A stretch of DNA of 64,000 nt from Streptomyces sp. I6. Lineage in GTDB: Bacteria; Actinomycetota; Actinomycetes; Streptomycetales; Streptomycetaceae. The stretch lies in assembly GCA_003725745.1 (NCBI GenBank), contig RHDP01000001.1, positions 4,100,501-4,164,500 of the forward strand. The letters are read 5' to 3'. Positions 19,335 to 27,357 of this stretch are shown here, piece by piece. Position numbers and translations under genes: made by a program. How positions within the stretch are numbered: position 1 is the first letter of the stretch; every line of letters begins with the position of its first letter. Below the pieces are notes generated by a model that saw only the letters and a list, made by a program, of their open reading frames with translations, was not told the DNA's origin and made no database searches.

Positions 19335-20576
19335 GTGGCGGTGCAGGATGCGGGACAGAGCGTGCACGGCGGTGGCTGCACCTGCGGCGACTGCCCGCAC
19401 GGCCGACGTGAGGGACACCGGAGGGCCGTCGCCCGGTTCCTGGCCAGGCGCGACGAACTCGCCGGGGGGCGGGGGCTGCCCGCCCAGGTCGCCTCCTCCG
19501 CGGGCGGGACCCGCCAGTGGATCTCCGACGAGCTCACCGAGTCGGCCCGGGCCGTCGCCGAGCGCAGCCGGGCCGCGGGCGAGTCATGGCTCACCCGGGT
19601 CTGGCGGCGCACCCTGCTGGTGCTGTGGGGCGGGGTCGTGCTGCTGCTCCTGGCCCAGGCCGTGACCGCGATCGACTCCGGCTGGTCGGTGGCGCGCACC
19701 GCGGGACTCGCCGCCGCGGCCTGTCTCGCCGGGCTGCTGACGGCCGCCGCCCGGCTCCACCGGGCGCACGGCGGGCTGCTCGCACCGCTCGTCGGCGAGG
19801 ACAACCGGCTGTCGACCTCTCGGGCCGTGGCCGCCGTGTGGGTGCTGTTCGCCGCCTACGCCGTGCTGTTCCTGGCCTTCCGGATCGCCGCGTCCGCGCC
19901 CGCCGGGCTCGGTCTCGCCCAGGGCGCCGGACTGCTCACCGTCGTGGCCGCCGTCTGCCTGATCGCGGTCGTGGTTCGCCGTGTGGTCACCGTGCGCATC
20001 ATCACCCAGCGGCTGCAGAAGGTGGAGGCGGACCGGCCCCGCCCCGCGGACCTGGTCTGCGACGACGCCGGTCGCGGCAGCTTCCCGGACGCGCAGTACG
20101 TCCTCGTCGGCGCCGTCGCCCTGGTGTGCGCGACCGTGCTGCTCGCCCGCCGGCCGGACCGGCTGCCGGAGCTGCCGTGGGGCCTGACCGTGCTGGTCCT
20201 TGTCTCCGCGGGGGTCTACCTCGCCGGGAAGTACGCGGAGGGCGGCCGCCCGGTCGTCCTGTCCGTCGTGCGTGCCCGGGAGCCCGGCGGCCTCGACGGC
20301 CCCGTGCGCATCGGGGACGACATCGAGATCAGGGGCGCCGGGTTCGTGCCACCCGGTGCGGGGAGCCCCGACCGGCTGGCCCTGATGACCGTCCGGATCG
20401 GCGCCGTGCACGTCCATGTGCCGCTGGTCCCGGTCCCCGGCGGATTCACCAGCCCCAGTGATACGAGCATCACCGTCCCGGTGCCGGTCGAGGTCGAGCC
20501 CGGCAGGGTCGAGGTGCAGGTCGTGACGGCGGCGGGTGCCGAGTCGAACCGGGTGGCCCTCGACGTCGTCGACTGA
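19335..20576 (+). CDS. Multi-pass membrane protein of unknown function
   Basis: GTG at 19335 follows GGGGAGGGG with good spacing, 413 residues. The N-terminus has CTCGDCPHGRREGHRR, a possible metal-binding Cys pair (CxCxxC) not expected in a membrane protein. At least six hydrophobic helices cover about residues 95-310. A soluble C-terminal beta-rich domain of about 100 residues follows, resembling an IPT/TIG-type fold (DDIEIRGAGFVPPG, TSITVPVPVEVEPGRVEVQVV). I do not recognise the family. It is alone between divergent and parallel neighbours. Confidence 0.8.
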   Translation: MAVQDAGQSVHGGGCTCGDCPHGRREGHRRAVARFLARRDELAGGRGLPAQVASSAGGTRQWISDELTESARAVAERSRAAGESWLTRVWRRTLLVLWGGVVLLLLAQAVTAIDSGWSVARTAGLAAAACLAGLLTAAARLHRAHGGLLAPLVGEDNRLSTSRAVAAVWVLFAAYAVLFLAFRIAASAPAGLGLAQGAGLLTVVAAVCLIAVVVRRVVTVRIITQRLQKVEADRPRPADLVCDDAGRGSFPDAQYVLVGAVALVCATVLLARRPDRLPELPWGLTVLVLVSAGVYLAGKYAEGGRPVVLSVVRAREPGGLDGPVRIGDDIEIRGAGFVPPGAGSPDRLALMTVRIGAVHVHVPLVPVPGGFTSPSDTSITVPVPVEVEPGRVEVQVVTAAGAESNRVALDVVD

Positions 20577-20688
20577 CCGCGCTGAGCCGTACGGCTGATC
20601 GGACTGAGCCGCACGGCCGTCGCCCCCGTATGCGCGGAGACGGGACGTGGGGAGAATCGTCCCAGCCGGGTGAGACACGGAGGCGACG

Positions 20689-21207
20689 ATGACGCATGTG
20701 TACCGGACGACGGCGACCTACGCGTCCGACGACGTGAGCACCGACCGGAAGGAGCGCACGGCGCAGTACTCGCTACTGCCGTTGCGGCTGTTCCTCGGAG
20801 TGACCTTCGTCTACGCGGGGCTGGACAAGCTCTTCGACAGCGCGTTCCTCTCGGCGACCGGGACCGGCTCGATCGGCGAGCTGATGAGCAGTGTGCGGAA
20901 CACCTCCGCCGTCCCCGCGCTCGTGGACATGGCCCTGAAGAGCCCCGAGGGCTTCGGCTACGCGATGGCCTTCGGCGAACTGGCCGTCGGCATCGGTACC
21001 CTGCTGGGCCTGCTCGCGCGGCTGGCCGCCCTCGGCGGCGCGCTGATCTCGCTGAGCCTGTGGCTGACCGTCAGCTGGCAGACCGAGCCGTACTACTACG
21101 GAAACGACCTGGCCTATCTGATCGCCTGGCTGCCGCTGGTGCTCGCCGGAGCCTCCCTGTTCTCACTGGACGCGGCCATCGCGGAACGGCGCCGGCGCAG
21201 CCGGTAG
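20689..21207 (+). CDS. DoxX-family membrane protein
   Basis: ATG at 20689, 172 residues, four predicted transmembrane helices. Family features are LRLFLGVTFVYAGLDKLFD at the start of helix 1 and GELAVGIGTLLGLLARLAALGG in the middle. DoxX proteins are small membrane subunits, some tied to respiratory or redox complexes, but most have no assigned role. Its 3' end overlaps the convergent small membrane protein gene by 94 bases. Confidence 0.83.
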   Translation: MTHVYRTTATYASDDVSTDRKERTAQYSLLPLRLFLGVTFVYAGLDKLFDSAFLSATGTGSIGELMSSVRNTSAVPALVDMALKSPEGFGYAMAFGELAVGIGTLLGLLARLAALGGALISLSLWLTVSWQTEPYYYGNDLAYLIAWLPLVLAGASLFSLDAAIAERRRRSR

Positions 21208-21377
21208 TGGACGGCGGTGGCGACCGCGGCCAGGGCCAGCCCGCCGGACATCACCGGCAGGGCGGTGAACCACGGAATCCGCCAGGCCCCGGCCGCGTCC
21301 CCCAGATAGGCCGCCGCGGTCCCCAGGACCGCGGCGCCCGCGATCAGCCTGCCGGGACGGAACTCATGACGCAGCAC
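21114..21377 (-). CDS. Small membrane protein, overlapping antisense to doxX 3' end
   Basis: GTG at 21377 lies within the end of the PspC/LiaF-like gene (14-base overlap), so it is probably translated with it. 87 residues with two hydrophobic helices (LIAGAAVLGTAAAYLGDAAG and LPVMSGGLALAAVATAVHY), then a basic stretch and a Ser/Ala/Thr-rich tail. The last 94 bases run antisense to the doxX gene. I do not recognise a family; its place suggests a partner of the PspC protein. Confidence 0.65.
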   Translation of the reverse strand: MLRHEFRPGRLIAGAAVLGTAAAYLGDAAGAWRIPWFTALPVMSGGLALAAVATAVHYRLRRRRSAMAASSENREAPASTSGSQAIR

Positions 21378-22662
21378 GGGTGACCTCCACCTGTCCGAGA
21401 GCGACCGCCAGATCGAGGTCGAGCGTGCCCGCGGGCTCCGCGCCGGGAGGCGGAGCGAGCGTACGCGTGCGGCTGCTGTCCGGGGCGACGTCCACCTCGT
21501 CCACCGGGTCCCCCGGCAGCCGGATGTCACCGACCCCCGCGTGCGCCCGGATCCGCACCGTGGCGTCATCGGGCAGCACCACCCGCAGCCGGCCCGCGCC
21601 GACCTCCGCCGTGGTGCTCACCGTCCGCTGCGGAGGCACGGCCACCCGGCTCAGGTCGAGCGTGGCCAGGCCCGAGCCCAGCTCGTACCGCGGCGCGACG
21701 GCGGCGGCCGTCGCGGGGCGCCACTCCGCGCGTACCCACCGCGTGCCGATCTCCTTGGGCAGTAACGAGGCGCCCACCAGCAGCCCGGCCGTGACCAGGG
21801 ACAGCAGGATCGTGCCGACGCCGATCCGGCCGAGGAGACTGCCGGCCGCCAGACCGAGCCCGAACACGGCCAGCGCGCAGGCCAGCCCGATCTGCAGGCT
21901 GGTGCCGAGCGGCTGCGACTCCCAGGACAGCCCGGTGCCGAGACCGCCCGCCAGCAGAGCCAGCAGGAAGACGACCCCGGCGATACCGCGGGGTCCCTGG
22001 GTCCGGGGCGCCGCGGCTGCGGCCCGCCGGTCGCGGGGGAGGGGCGCGGCGCCCGGTGACGCGTCCGGCGGGCCCCACAGATAGCCGGTCGCCACCGGCC
22101 CGGTGGTGCCGTCCTTGACGATGGGATCGCGCCACCAGGAGGGGCTGTCGGGCGTGGGGGGCGCCTTGGCCTCCGGCGGGGCCTCCGCCACGGTGTGCGC
22201 GCTCGCCCCGTCCGGCGTCCCGCCCTCCGGGGCGGCCGTGGTACGCCGCCGCGACCACACGGCGGCGCCCGCGACGGCGAGCGACAGCAGTGCGGAGAAC
22301 GCCAGCGTCCCGTCGTTGCCCAGCATCGAGAGGAACAGCCCGCAGCCGAGCAGCGCCAGCAGCACGGCCACCAGGGCGGCCCCGTCGACCCGGCCGGAAA
22401 GGGCGCGCCGTGCCTCGTTCTCCTCCTCGCCCTCCAGCGGGATCAGCAGCCAGGCGAAGCCGTAGAAGATCAGGCCGATGCCGCCGGTCACCGACAGCAC
22501 GCCCACGGCGATACGGAAGATCACCGGGTCCACTTCGCAGTACCGGCCGAGCCCGCCGCAGACGCCGCCGGCAACCTTGTGCCGCGCGGTCCGGCGCAGC
22601 AGCGCGGGCGGCAGCCGGTGCTCCGGCGGCGGCGCGGTCGGCGGGGCGGTCGGCTGAGTCAT
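21364..22662 (-). CDS. PspC-domain protein with LiaF-like C-terminal domain
   Basis: ATG at 22662 (MTQPTAPP), 432 residues. The PspC domain lies near residues 20-80 (HKVAGGVCGGLGRYCEVDP). It is followed by several membrane helices and a C-terminal domain of the type found in LiaF, the cell-wall-active antibiotic response protein (LGSGLATLDLSRV ... ADVGAGRL-like strands, VRIRAHAGVGDIRLPG). It is divergent from a PspC-bearing histidine kinase and its regulator. The set therefore looks like a LiaFSR-type envelope-stress system, with this protein as the membrane modulator. Function inferred from domain make-up. Confidence 0.85.
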   Translation of the reverse strand: MTQPTAPPTAPPPEHRLPPALLRRTARHKVAGGVCGGLGRYCEVDPVIFRIAVGVLSVTGGIGLIFYGFAWLLIPLEGEEENEARRALSGRVDGAALVAVLLALLGCGLFLSMLGNDGTLAFSALLSLAVAGAAVWSRRRTTAAPEGGTPDGASAHTVAEAPPEAKAPPTPDSPSWWRDPIVKDGTTGPVATGYLWGPPDASPGAAPLPRDRRAAAAAPRTQGPRGIAGVVFLLALLAGGLGTGLSWESQPLGTSLQIGLACALAVFGLGLAAGSLLGRIGVGTILLSLVTAGLLVGASLLPKEIGTRWVRAEWRPATAAAVAPRYELGSGLATLDLSRVAVPPQRTVSTTAEVGAGRLRVVLPDDATVRIRAHAGVGDIRLPGDPVDEVDVAPDSSRTRTLAPPPGAEPAGTLDLDLAVALGQVEVTRAAS

Positions 22663-22891
22663 GCCTCCATGGTGACGGGCCGCCGCCGCGTGCGGCAGCC
22701 GTCCCGACCCTGGACCGTCCCTGATATCGCACCCCGGGGGCCTCCCGCTGACGCGGCCGGTGCCACCGTGACGCGGCGCCGCCGCCCGGGGGCGGGGCGG
22801 GGCCGCGGAGCCGTCCGGGACCGTGGGGTCAGGGTCTCTCTCAGGGACGGCCCTGATGCCCCCGCGGCCGAGGCCGTGTGACCATCGGGGC

Positions 22892-24169
22892 ATGCCCGTC
22901 GCTGCCGCCGCCCGCCCGCCCGAGGCCGAAGAGCCCCCCGTCCGCAGGCTGTACCGCAGCGCGGAGGGCCGGTGGCTGGGCGGTGTGGCGCGCGGCCTCG
23001 CGGGGCATCTGGGCCTGCCGGTGACCTGGGTCCGGCTCGTCTTCCTCGGGCTCTTCATGGCGGACGGCCTCGGCGCGCTGCTGTACGCGGTGTTCTGGAT
23101 CGCCGTGCCGCTCGGCGTCGGGGGCAGGTCGGCCGAGCCCAGACCTGTCTTCGAGACCGCACCGGACGGCAGACGGCGGTTGCGCAAACCCGACAGGGGG
23201 CAGCTCTTCGCGCTCGTCGCCCTGCTGGTCGGCGCCGTCGTCTTCGTCGTCAACACCGACCTCGGCGGCCCCGCGAACCGCTATGTCTGGCCGGTGCTGC
23301 TGACGGGCGCCGGTGTCGTGCTGGTGTGGCGGCAGGCGGACAACGCCCGCCGGGCGCAGTGGACCGGCGACGGCAGGCGCCGCAGGCTGCTGCAGCTCGC
23401 GCGCGGACTGGCGGGCGTCGCGCTGGTCGGCACGGGACTCACGGTCTTCGTGGTGGTCCGGGGCTCCGCGGCGCAGCTCGGCAACGTCCTTACCGCCGCC
23501 CTGGCCGTGATCGTCGGCGTCGCCCTGCTGGCCGGCCCGTGGCTGGTGCGGATGACCCAGGACCTCTCCGAGGAGCGCCTGATGCGTATCCGTGCCCAGG
23601 AGCGTGCCGAGGTCGCCGCCCATGTCCACGACTCCGTACTGCACACCCTCACCCTGATCCAGCGGAACGCGGACGACGCCGGCGAGGTGCGCCGGCTCGC
23701 CCGTGCCCAGGAGCGCGAGTTGCGCAACTGGCTGTACCGGCCGGAGGGCACCGGCAAGGACGAGGCCGAGGAGCCCGCCACGCTGGCGGACGCGGTGAAG
23801 CGGGCCGCCGCGGAGGTGGAGGACAAGCACGGCGTCCCGCTGGAGGTGGTGGTCGTGGGGGACTGCCCGCTCGACGAGCGGCTCACGGCCCAGCTGCAGG
23901 CCGCGCGCGAAGCGATGGTCAACGCCGCGAAGTACGGTGGCCAGGGGGGCCCCGTGCAGGTCTACGCGGAGGTCGAAGGCCGTACGGTGTTCGTCTCGGT
24001 GCGCGACCGGGGTCCGGGGTTCGACCTCGGCGCGGTACCGGAGGACCGCATGGGCGTACGAGAATCGATCGTCGGCCGTATGCAGCGCAACGGAGGGACG
24101 GCGCGGCTGCGGTCCGTGCCCGGCGGGGGCACCGAAGTGGAGCTGGAGATGGAGAGGGCGGACGGATGA
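22892..24169 (+). CDS. PspC-domain sensor histidine kinase (LiaS/NarL type)
   Basis: ATG at 22892, 425 residues. An N-terminal PspC domain (LYRSAEGRWLGGVARGLAGHL) is fused to a multi-helix membrane region. A HisKA_3 dimerisation helix follows, with AHVHDSVLHTLTLIQRN (phospho-acceptor His in HD), and then an HATPase_c domain with REAMVNAAKYGG and DRGPGFD. It phosphorylates the LuxR-type regulator encoded immediately downstream with an ATGA overlap. A PspC sensor fused to a kinase is typical of actinomycetes and points to membrane or cell-wall stress sensing. Confidence 0.92.
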   Translation: MPVAAAARPPEAEEPPVRRLYRSAEGRWLGGVARGLAGHLGLPVTWVRLVFLGLFMADGLGALLYAVFWIAVPLGVGGRSAEPRPVFETAPDGRRRLRKPDRGQLFALVALLVGAVVFVVNTDLGGPANRYVWPVLLTGAGVVLVWRQADNARRAQWTGDGRRRRLLQLARGLAGVALVGTGLTVFVVVRGSAAQLGNVLTAALAVIVGVALLAGPWLVRMTQDLSEERLMRIRAQERAEVAAHVHDSVLHTLTLIQRNADDAGEVRRLARAQERELRNWLYRPEGTGKDEAEEPATLADAVKRAAAEVEDKHGVPLEVVVVGDCPLDERLTAQLQAAREAMVNAAKYGGQGGPVQVYAEVEGRTVFVSVRDRGPGFDLGAVPEDRMGVRESIVGRMQRNGGTARLRSVPGGGTEVELEMERADG

Positions 24170-24861
24170 CCGAGCAGACCGACGCAACCGGCGGGACGGA
24201 GCGCCGGGTGAGGGTCGTCCTCGTCGACGACCACCGGATGTTCCGCGCGGGGGTGCAGGCCGAGATCGGGAGGACCGAGGAGACGGGTGTGGAGGTCGTC
24301 GGCGAGGCCGCCGACGTCGACCAGGCCGTCACCGTGATCACGGCGACCCGGCCCGAGGTGGTGCTCCTCGACGTGCATCTGCCCGGTGGCGGGGGAGTGG
24401 AGGTGCTGCGCCGATGCGCCGGGCTGGTGGCGGCCGCCGAGCACCCGGTCCGCTTCCTGGCGCTGTCCGTTTCGGACGCCGCCGAGGACGTCATCGGGGT
24501 GATCCGCGGCGGAGCCCGCGGCTATGTGACGAAGACGATCACCGGTGCCGATCTGGTCGACTCGGTCTTCCGGGTCCAGGAGGGGGACGCGGTGTTCTCG
24601 CCGCGGCTGGCCGGGTTCGTCCTCGACGCCTTCGCCTCCACGGACGCCCCACCCGTGGACGAGGACCTGGACCGGCTCACCCAGCGGGAGCGCGAGGTGC
24701 TGCGGCTGATCGCCCGCGGATACGCGTACAAGGAGATCGCCAAGCAGCTCTTCATCTCGGTGAAGACGGTGGAGTCGCATGTGTCGGCGGTGCTGAGGAA
24801 GCTTCAGCTGTCGAACCGCCACGAGCTGACGCGCTGGGCGACGGCACGCCGGCTGGTCTGA
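24166..24861 (+). CDS. LuxR/NarL-family response regulator
   Basis: ATG at 24166 overlaps the kinase stop (ATGA). 231 residues. The receiver domain carries VVLVDDHRMFRAG (acidic pocket), phospho-acceptor Asp in VVLLDVHLPGGGG, and the conserved Lys in YVTKTI. The C-terminal GerE helix-turn-helix reads LTQREREVLRLIARGYAYKEIAKQLFISVKTVESHVSAV. It is the output of the neighbouring PspC kinase. Likely targets are its own operon and the divergent PspC/LiaF gene. Confidence 0.95.
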   Translation: MTEQTDATGGTERRVRVVLVDDHRMFRAGVQAEIGRTEETGVEVVGEAADVDQAVTVITATRPEVVLLDVHLPGGGGVEVLRRCAGLVAAAEHPVRFLALSVSDAAEDVIGVIRGGARGYVTKTITGADLVDSVFRVQEGDAVFSPRLAGFVLDAFASTDAPPVDEDLDRLTQREREVLRLIARGYAYKEIAKQLFISVKTVESHVSAVLRKLQLSNRHELTRWATARRLV

Positions 24862-25263
24862 GCCCGGCGGCCGGGCGGCCCGGCGGGGGCGCGGGCCCGC
24901 CGCCGTCCACGGGCGTGCCGGTTCCGGATGGGTGACCGGACCGCGGTGCGAGGCCGGCGAACGGTGCGCGCCCCGGCCCCGTGACCGGCCCGGCCGGGCC
25001 TCCCTCGTCCGCGATCAGTCAGACCGGTACTCTCCGCCCCCGCCCCTGCCCCTGCCCCGGTCGCGGTGCGGTCGCGGTCGCGGGCTTCCTGGTCCCGGCC
25101 GCCGGCGTGGCGGGACGACTCGGTTCGGGCGGGGGTGCGGCCGTGCCGGTGGCGGGCCTCTCGGTCCCGGTCGCGGGCTTCCTGGTCCCGGTCGCGGGGT
25201 CGCGGTCCGGGCTTGGGGCGTCAAGGTCCCGCTTGCCCCGGCCGCGAAGGCCGGACAGAACAC
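24862..25263. other. Convergent gene-free spacer with repeats
   Basis: About 400 bases of very GC-rich sequence. A 24-mer is present twice, at 25075-25098 and 25168-25191 (it includes CGGGCTTCCTGGTCCCGG), surrounded by degenerate GGTCGCGG units. No gene or RNA seen. Confidence 0.6.
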
Positions 25264-26313
25264 CTAGGCGACCCGGGTCGCCCCCGCGAACGGCATCTGG
25301 TCGATGGGCGCGATCCGCACGGGCGCTCCCGGACGAGGGGCGTGGATCATCCGGCCCCCGCCGATGTAGAGCCCGACGTGCGAGACACCGGAGTAGAAGA
25401 AGACCAGGTCCCCCGGCGCGAGCCGTGACCTGGGCACCCGCTGACCCGCGTTGATCTGGGTGTACGTGGTGCGGGGCAGCGCGACCCCGGCGGAGCGCCA
25501 GGCGGCCTGGGTCAGCCCCGAGCAGTCGAAGGCGGACGGCCCGGTGGCGCCCCAGACATAGGGCTTGCCGAGCGCTCCGTGGGCGTAGGCGACCGCCTGC
25601 GCGGCCCGGGGGTTGGGTGCGGGGACGGCGGGCGCGCGGCGGACGGCGTCGCGGTGCGCACGGTCCGCGGGGGCGTCGTCCCGGCCGGTGTAGGCGGCAC
25701 GCTCCTCGGCGGTGAGCCGGGTCAGCAGGGCCTCGGCGGCGGCGAGCTTCTCCTGTACCGCCGCGCGGTGCCGGTCCGCTCGTGCCCGTTGCCTCTCCAG
25801 CTCGGCCAGCCGTTCGCCGGCCTCGGCCCGCACCTGCTCGAGTTCCCTCATCTGCCGGCGCACCGCCGCCACGGCCGCGGCCTGGCGGTCCCCGACCCGC
25901 TCGGTCAGTTCGGCGCCGGCGAGGTAACGCGACGGGTCGGAGTCGAGGACGAGCCGGAGGGCGGGGTCGAGGCCGCCCGCCCGGTACTGCGCCGCCGCGA
26001 AGGAACCCAGGGCGTTGCGGGAGGCGTTCAGCCGTTCAGTGCGCCGGGCGGCCTCGTCGCGGAGTTCCCCGGCCGCCCTCCGCGCCCTCTCGGCCCTCTC
26101 CTTCGCCCCGTTGTACTTCTCCGTCGCCTCCTCCGCCTCCTGGTACAGGCGGTCGGCCCCGGCCCGTACGTCGTCCGGAGCGGGTGCCGGTGCGGCGTGC
26201 CCGGGGCTCTCGAACGCGGTGGCGGTGGCCGCGCCGGCGAGTGCGAGGGTGGCGGAGAAGCGTGCGGCGGTGCCGGGAAGCGTGCGCTGCCTGGGCTTGC
26301 GGTGCGCTGCCAC
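25264..26313 (-). CDS. Secreted NlpC/P60 peptidoglycan endopeptidase
   Basis: GTG at 26313 (VAAHRKPRQR) with GGAAGGAC upstream, 349 residues. A signal peptide is followed by a long coiled coil (about residues 50-210). A linker and the C-terminal NlpC/P60 domain follow, with GKPYVWGATGPSAFDCSGLTQ (catalytic Cys), SHVGLYIGGGRMIHAP (catalytic His) and a third polar residue beyond. It should cut D-Glu to diamino acid bonds in cell-wall peptides during growth or sporulation. It is a paralogue of the gene at 27358-28569. Its own upstream region lacks the conserved c-di-AMP riboswitch core that the paralogue has. Confidence 0.93.
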   Translation of the reverse strand: MAAHRKPRQRTLPGTAARFSATLALAGAATATAFESPGHAAPAPAPDDVRAGADRLYQEAEEATEKYNGAKERAERARRAAGELRDEAARRTERLNASRNALGSFAAAQYRAGGLDPALRLVLDSDPSRYLAGAELTERVGDRQAAAVAAVRRQMRELEQVRAEAGERLAELERQRARADRHRAAVQEKLAAAEALLTRLTAEERAAYTGRDDAPADRAHRDAVRRAPAVPAPNPRAAQAVAYAHGALGKPYVWGATGPSAFDCSGLTQAAWRSAGVALPRTTYTQINAGQRVPRSRLAPGDLVFFYSGVSHVGLYIGGGRMIHAPRPGAPVRIAPIDQMPFAGATRVA

Positions 26314-26564
26314 GAGGGCCAGTCCTTCCGTCGGGACCCGCCGGTGCGGGTACCGGTGGCGGACCGTACAGGGGGAGCGGTCCACCACCGGCTCTTCCGG
26401 CGGGGGTGGCCGGAGCAGCCGCCCGGATGCGGACGGGGGTGGAACCGGCCACCTGGGGGAGGACGCTAAGCCTCCGGGGCGCGGCGAAGGGGCGTTATGA
26501 ACGGAATTGGCAGTAGAAGGACCGCCGGAGACCGCTTGGGACCGTACGGCTAGGCTCCGGTGTC

Positions 26565-26918
26565 ATGGACGTACTCATCAATGTCTTCGTCGCCCTGCAC
26601 ATCATCGGTATCGCGGCGCTGCTCGGCGGCTTCCTGACGCAGATGAAGGCGATGGGGGAGGGCACGGCGCGCTTCACTCCGGGGATGCTGCACGGCGCGC
26701 TCACCATGCTGGTGACGGGCGTGGCCTTGGTCGGACTGAACCAGGCGGACGGCCAGCCCGTGAACAACCTCAAGGTCGGTGTCAAGCTGGTCGTGCTCGT
26801 GGTGGTCCTGGCGCTGGTCTACGTCAAGCGGGACGAGGAGGCCGTGGACAAGCGGGTGTTCGGGGTGGTCGGCGGCCTGACCCTGGTAAACGTCCTGATC
26901 GCGACGCTGTGGACATGA
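26565..26918 (+). CDS. Small integral membrane protein
   Basis: ATG at 26565, 117 residues, about four hydrophobic helices with little else (VLINVFVALHIIGIAALLGG; GMLHGALTMLVTGVALVGL; VGVKLVVLVVVLALVYVK; VFGVVGGLTLVNVLIATLW). It has an actinomycete-specific look, without a recognised family. A short hairpin follows its stop. Confidence 0.8.
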   Translation: MDVLINVFVALHIIGIAALLGGFLTQMKAMGEGTARFTPGMLHGALTMLVTGVALVGLNQADGQPVNNLKVGVKLVVLVVVLALVYVKRDEEAVDKRVFGVVGGLTLVNVLIATLWT

Positions 26919-26924
26919 GGGACT

Positions 26925-26941
26925 CCCGTGCCGGGCACGGG
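26925..26941 (+). terminator. Short hairpin after the small membrane protein gene
   Basis: CCCGTGC-CGG-GCACGGG, a 7-bp perfect stem seven bases after the stop codon. No T tract, as is common in Streptomyces. Confidence 0.5.
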
Positions 26942-27357
26942 ACTTCCGTGTACGTGACCGGGTGAGGACTCTCCTGTTGTACGTGAGGGGTCCTGGTGTG
27001 CGGGAATCCGGGGGTGCGGGGCAGTCCCCGGGTGCGGGGTGCAGGTTAGTCCCCGGGGTGCGGGCAGTTCCGGGGGTGCGGGAATCCGGCGGGCGTCAGT
27101 GATCCCGCCGGGCACGGCGCGCCCCGGGCCCGTGTGCCGCGCCCGCACCGGGCCGAGCGGCGTGAGACCGCACGGACCTGAGCGGGCCCGGAGCCTCCGT
27201 CCGGGAAAGGGCCCGAACCCTTCCCCGGACGGAGCCCCGGGACCGCCGCCTCCGTACGTACCGGTCCTGCGCCGTGCCGACCGCCCTCGGAGCCCGCGGC
27301 ATGCTCGAAGGGCCCGCGGTATGAGCGTGGCGGTGCCGGGTCGACGGCGTGCCGGTG
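26942..27357. other. Gene-free convergent spacer
   Basis: About 415 bases. 26990-27100 holds degenerate repeats of the type GTGCGGGG/AGTCCCCGG. The rest contains the terminator of the leftward NlpC/P60 gene. No gene seen. Confidence 0.6.
27195..27234 (-). terminator. Terminator of the leftward NlpC/P60 gene
   Basis: A 17-bp stem (27195-27211 with 27218-27234; CTCCGTCCGGG paired to CCCGGACGGAG at the base) with one mismatch and a six-base loop, about 125 bases past the stop at 27358. Confidence 0.75.

Noticed and set aside
26314-26520. Possible second c-di-AMP riboswitch before the first NlpC/P60 gene
   Set aside because: The leader is structured and GC-rich, but the conserved GGGGTGAATC and CCCGACAGCTAACC parts are absent, so I do not call it.
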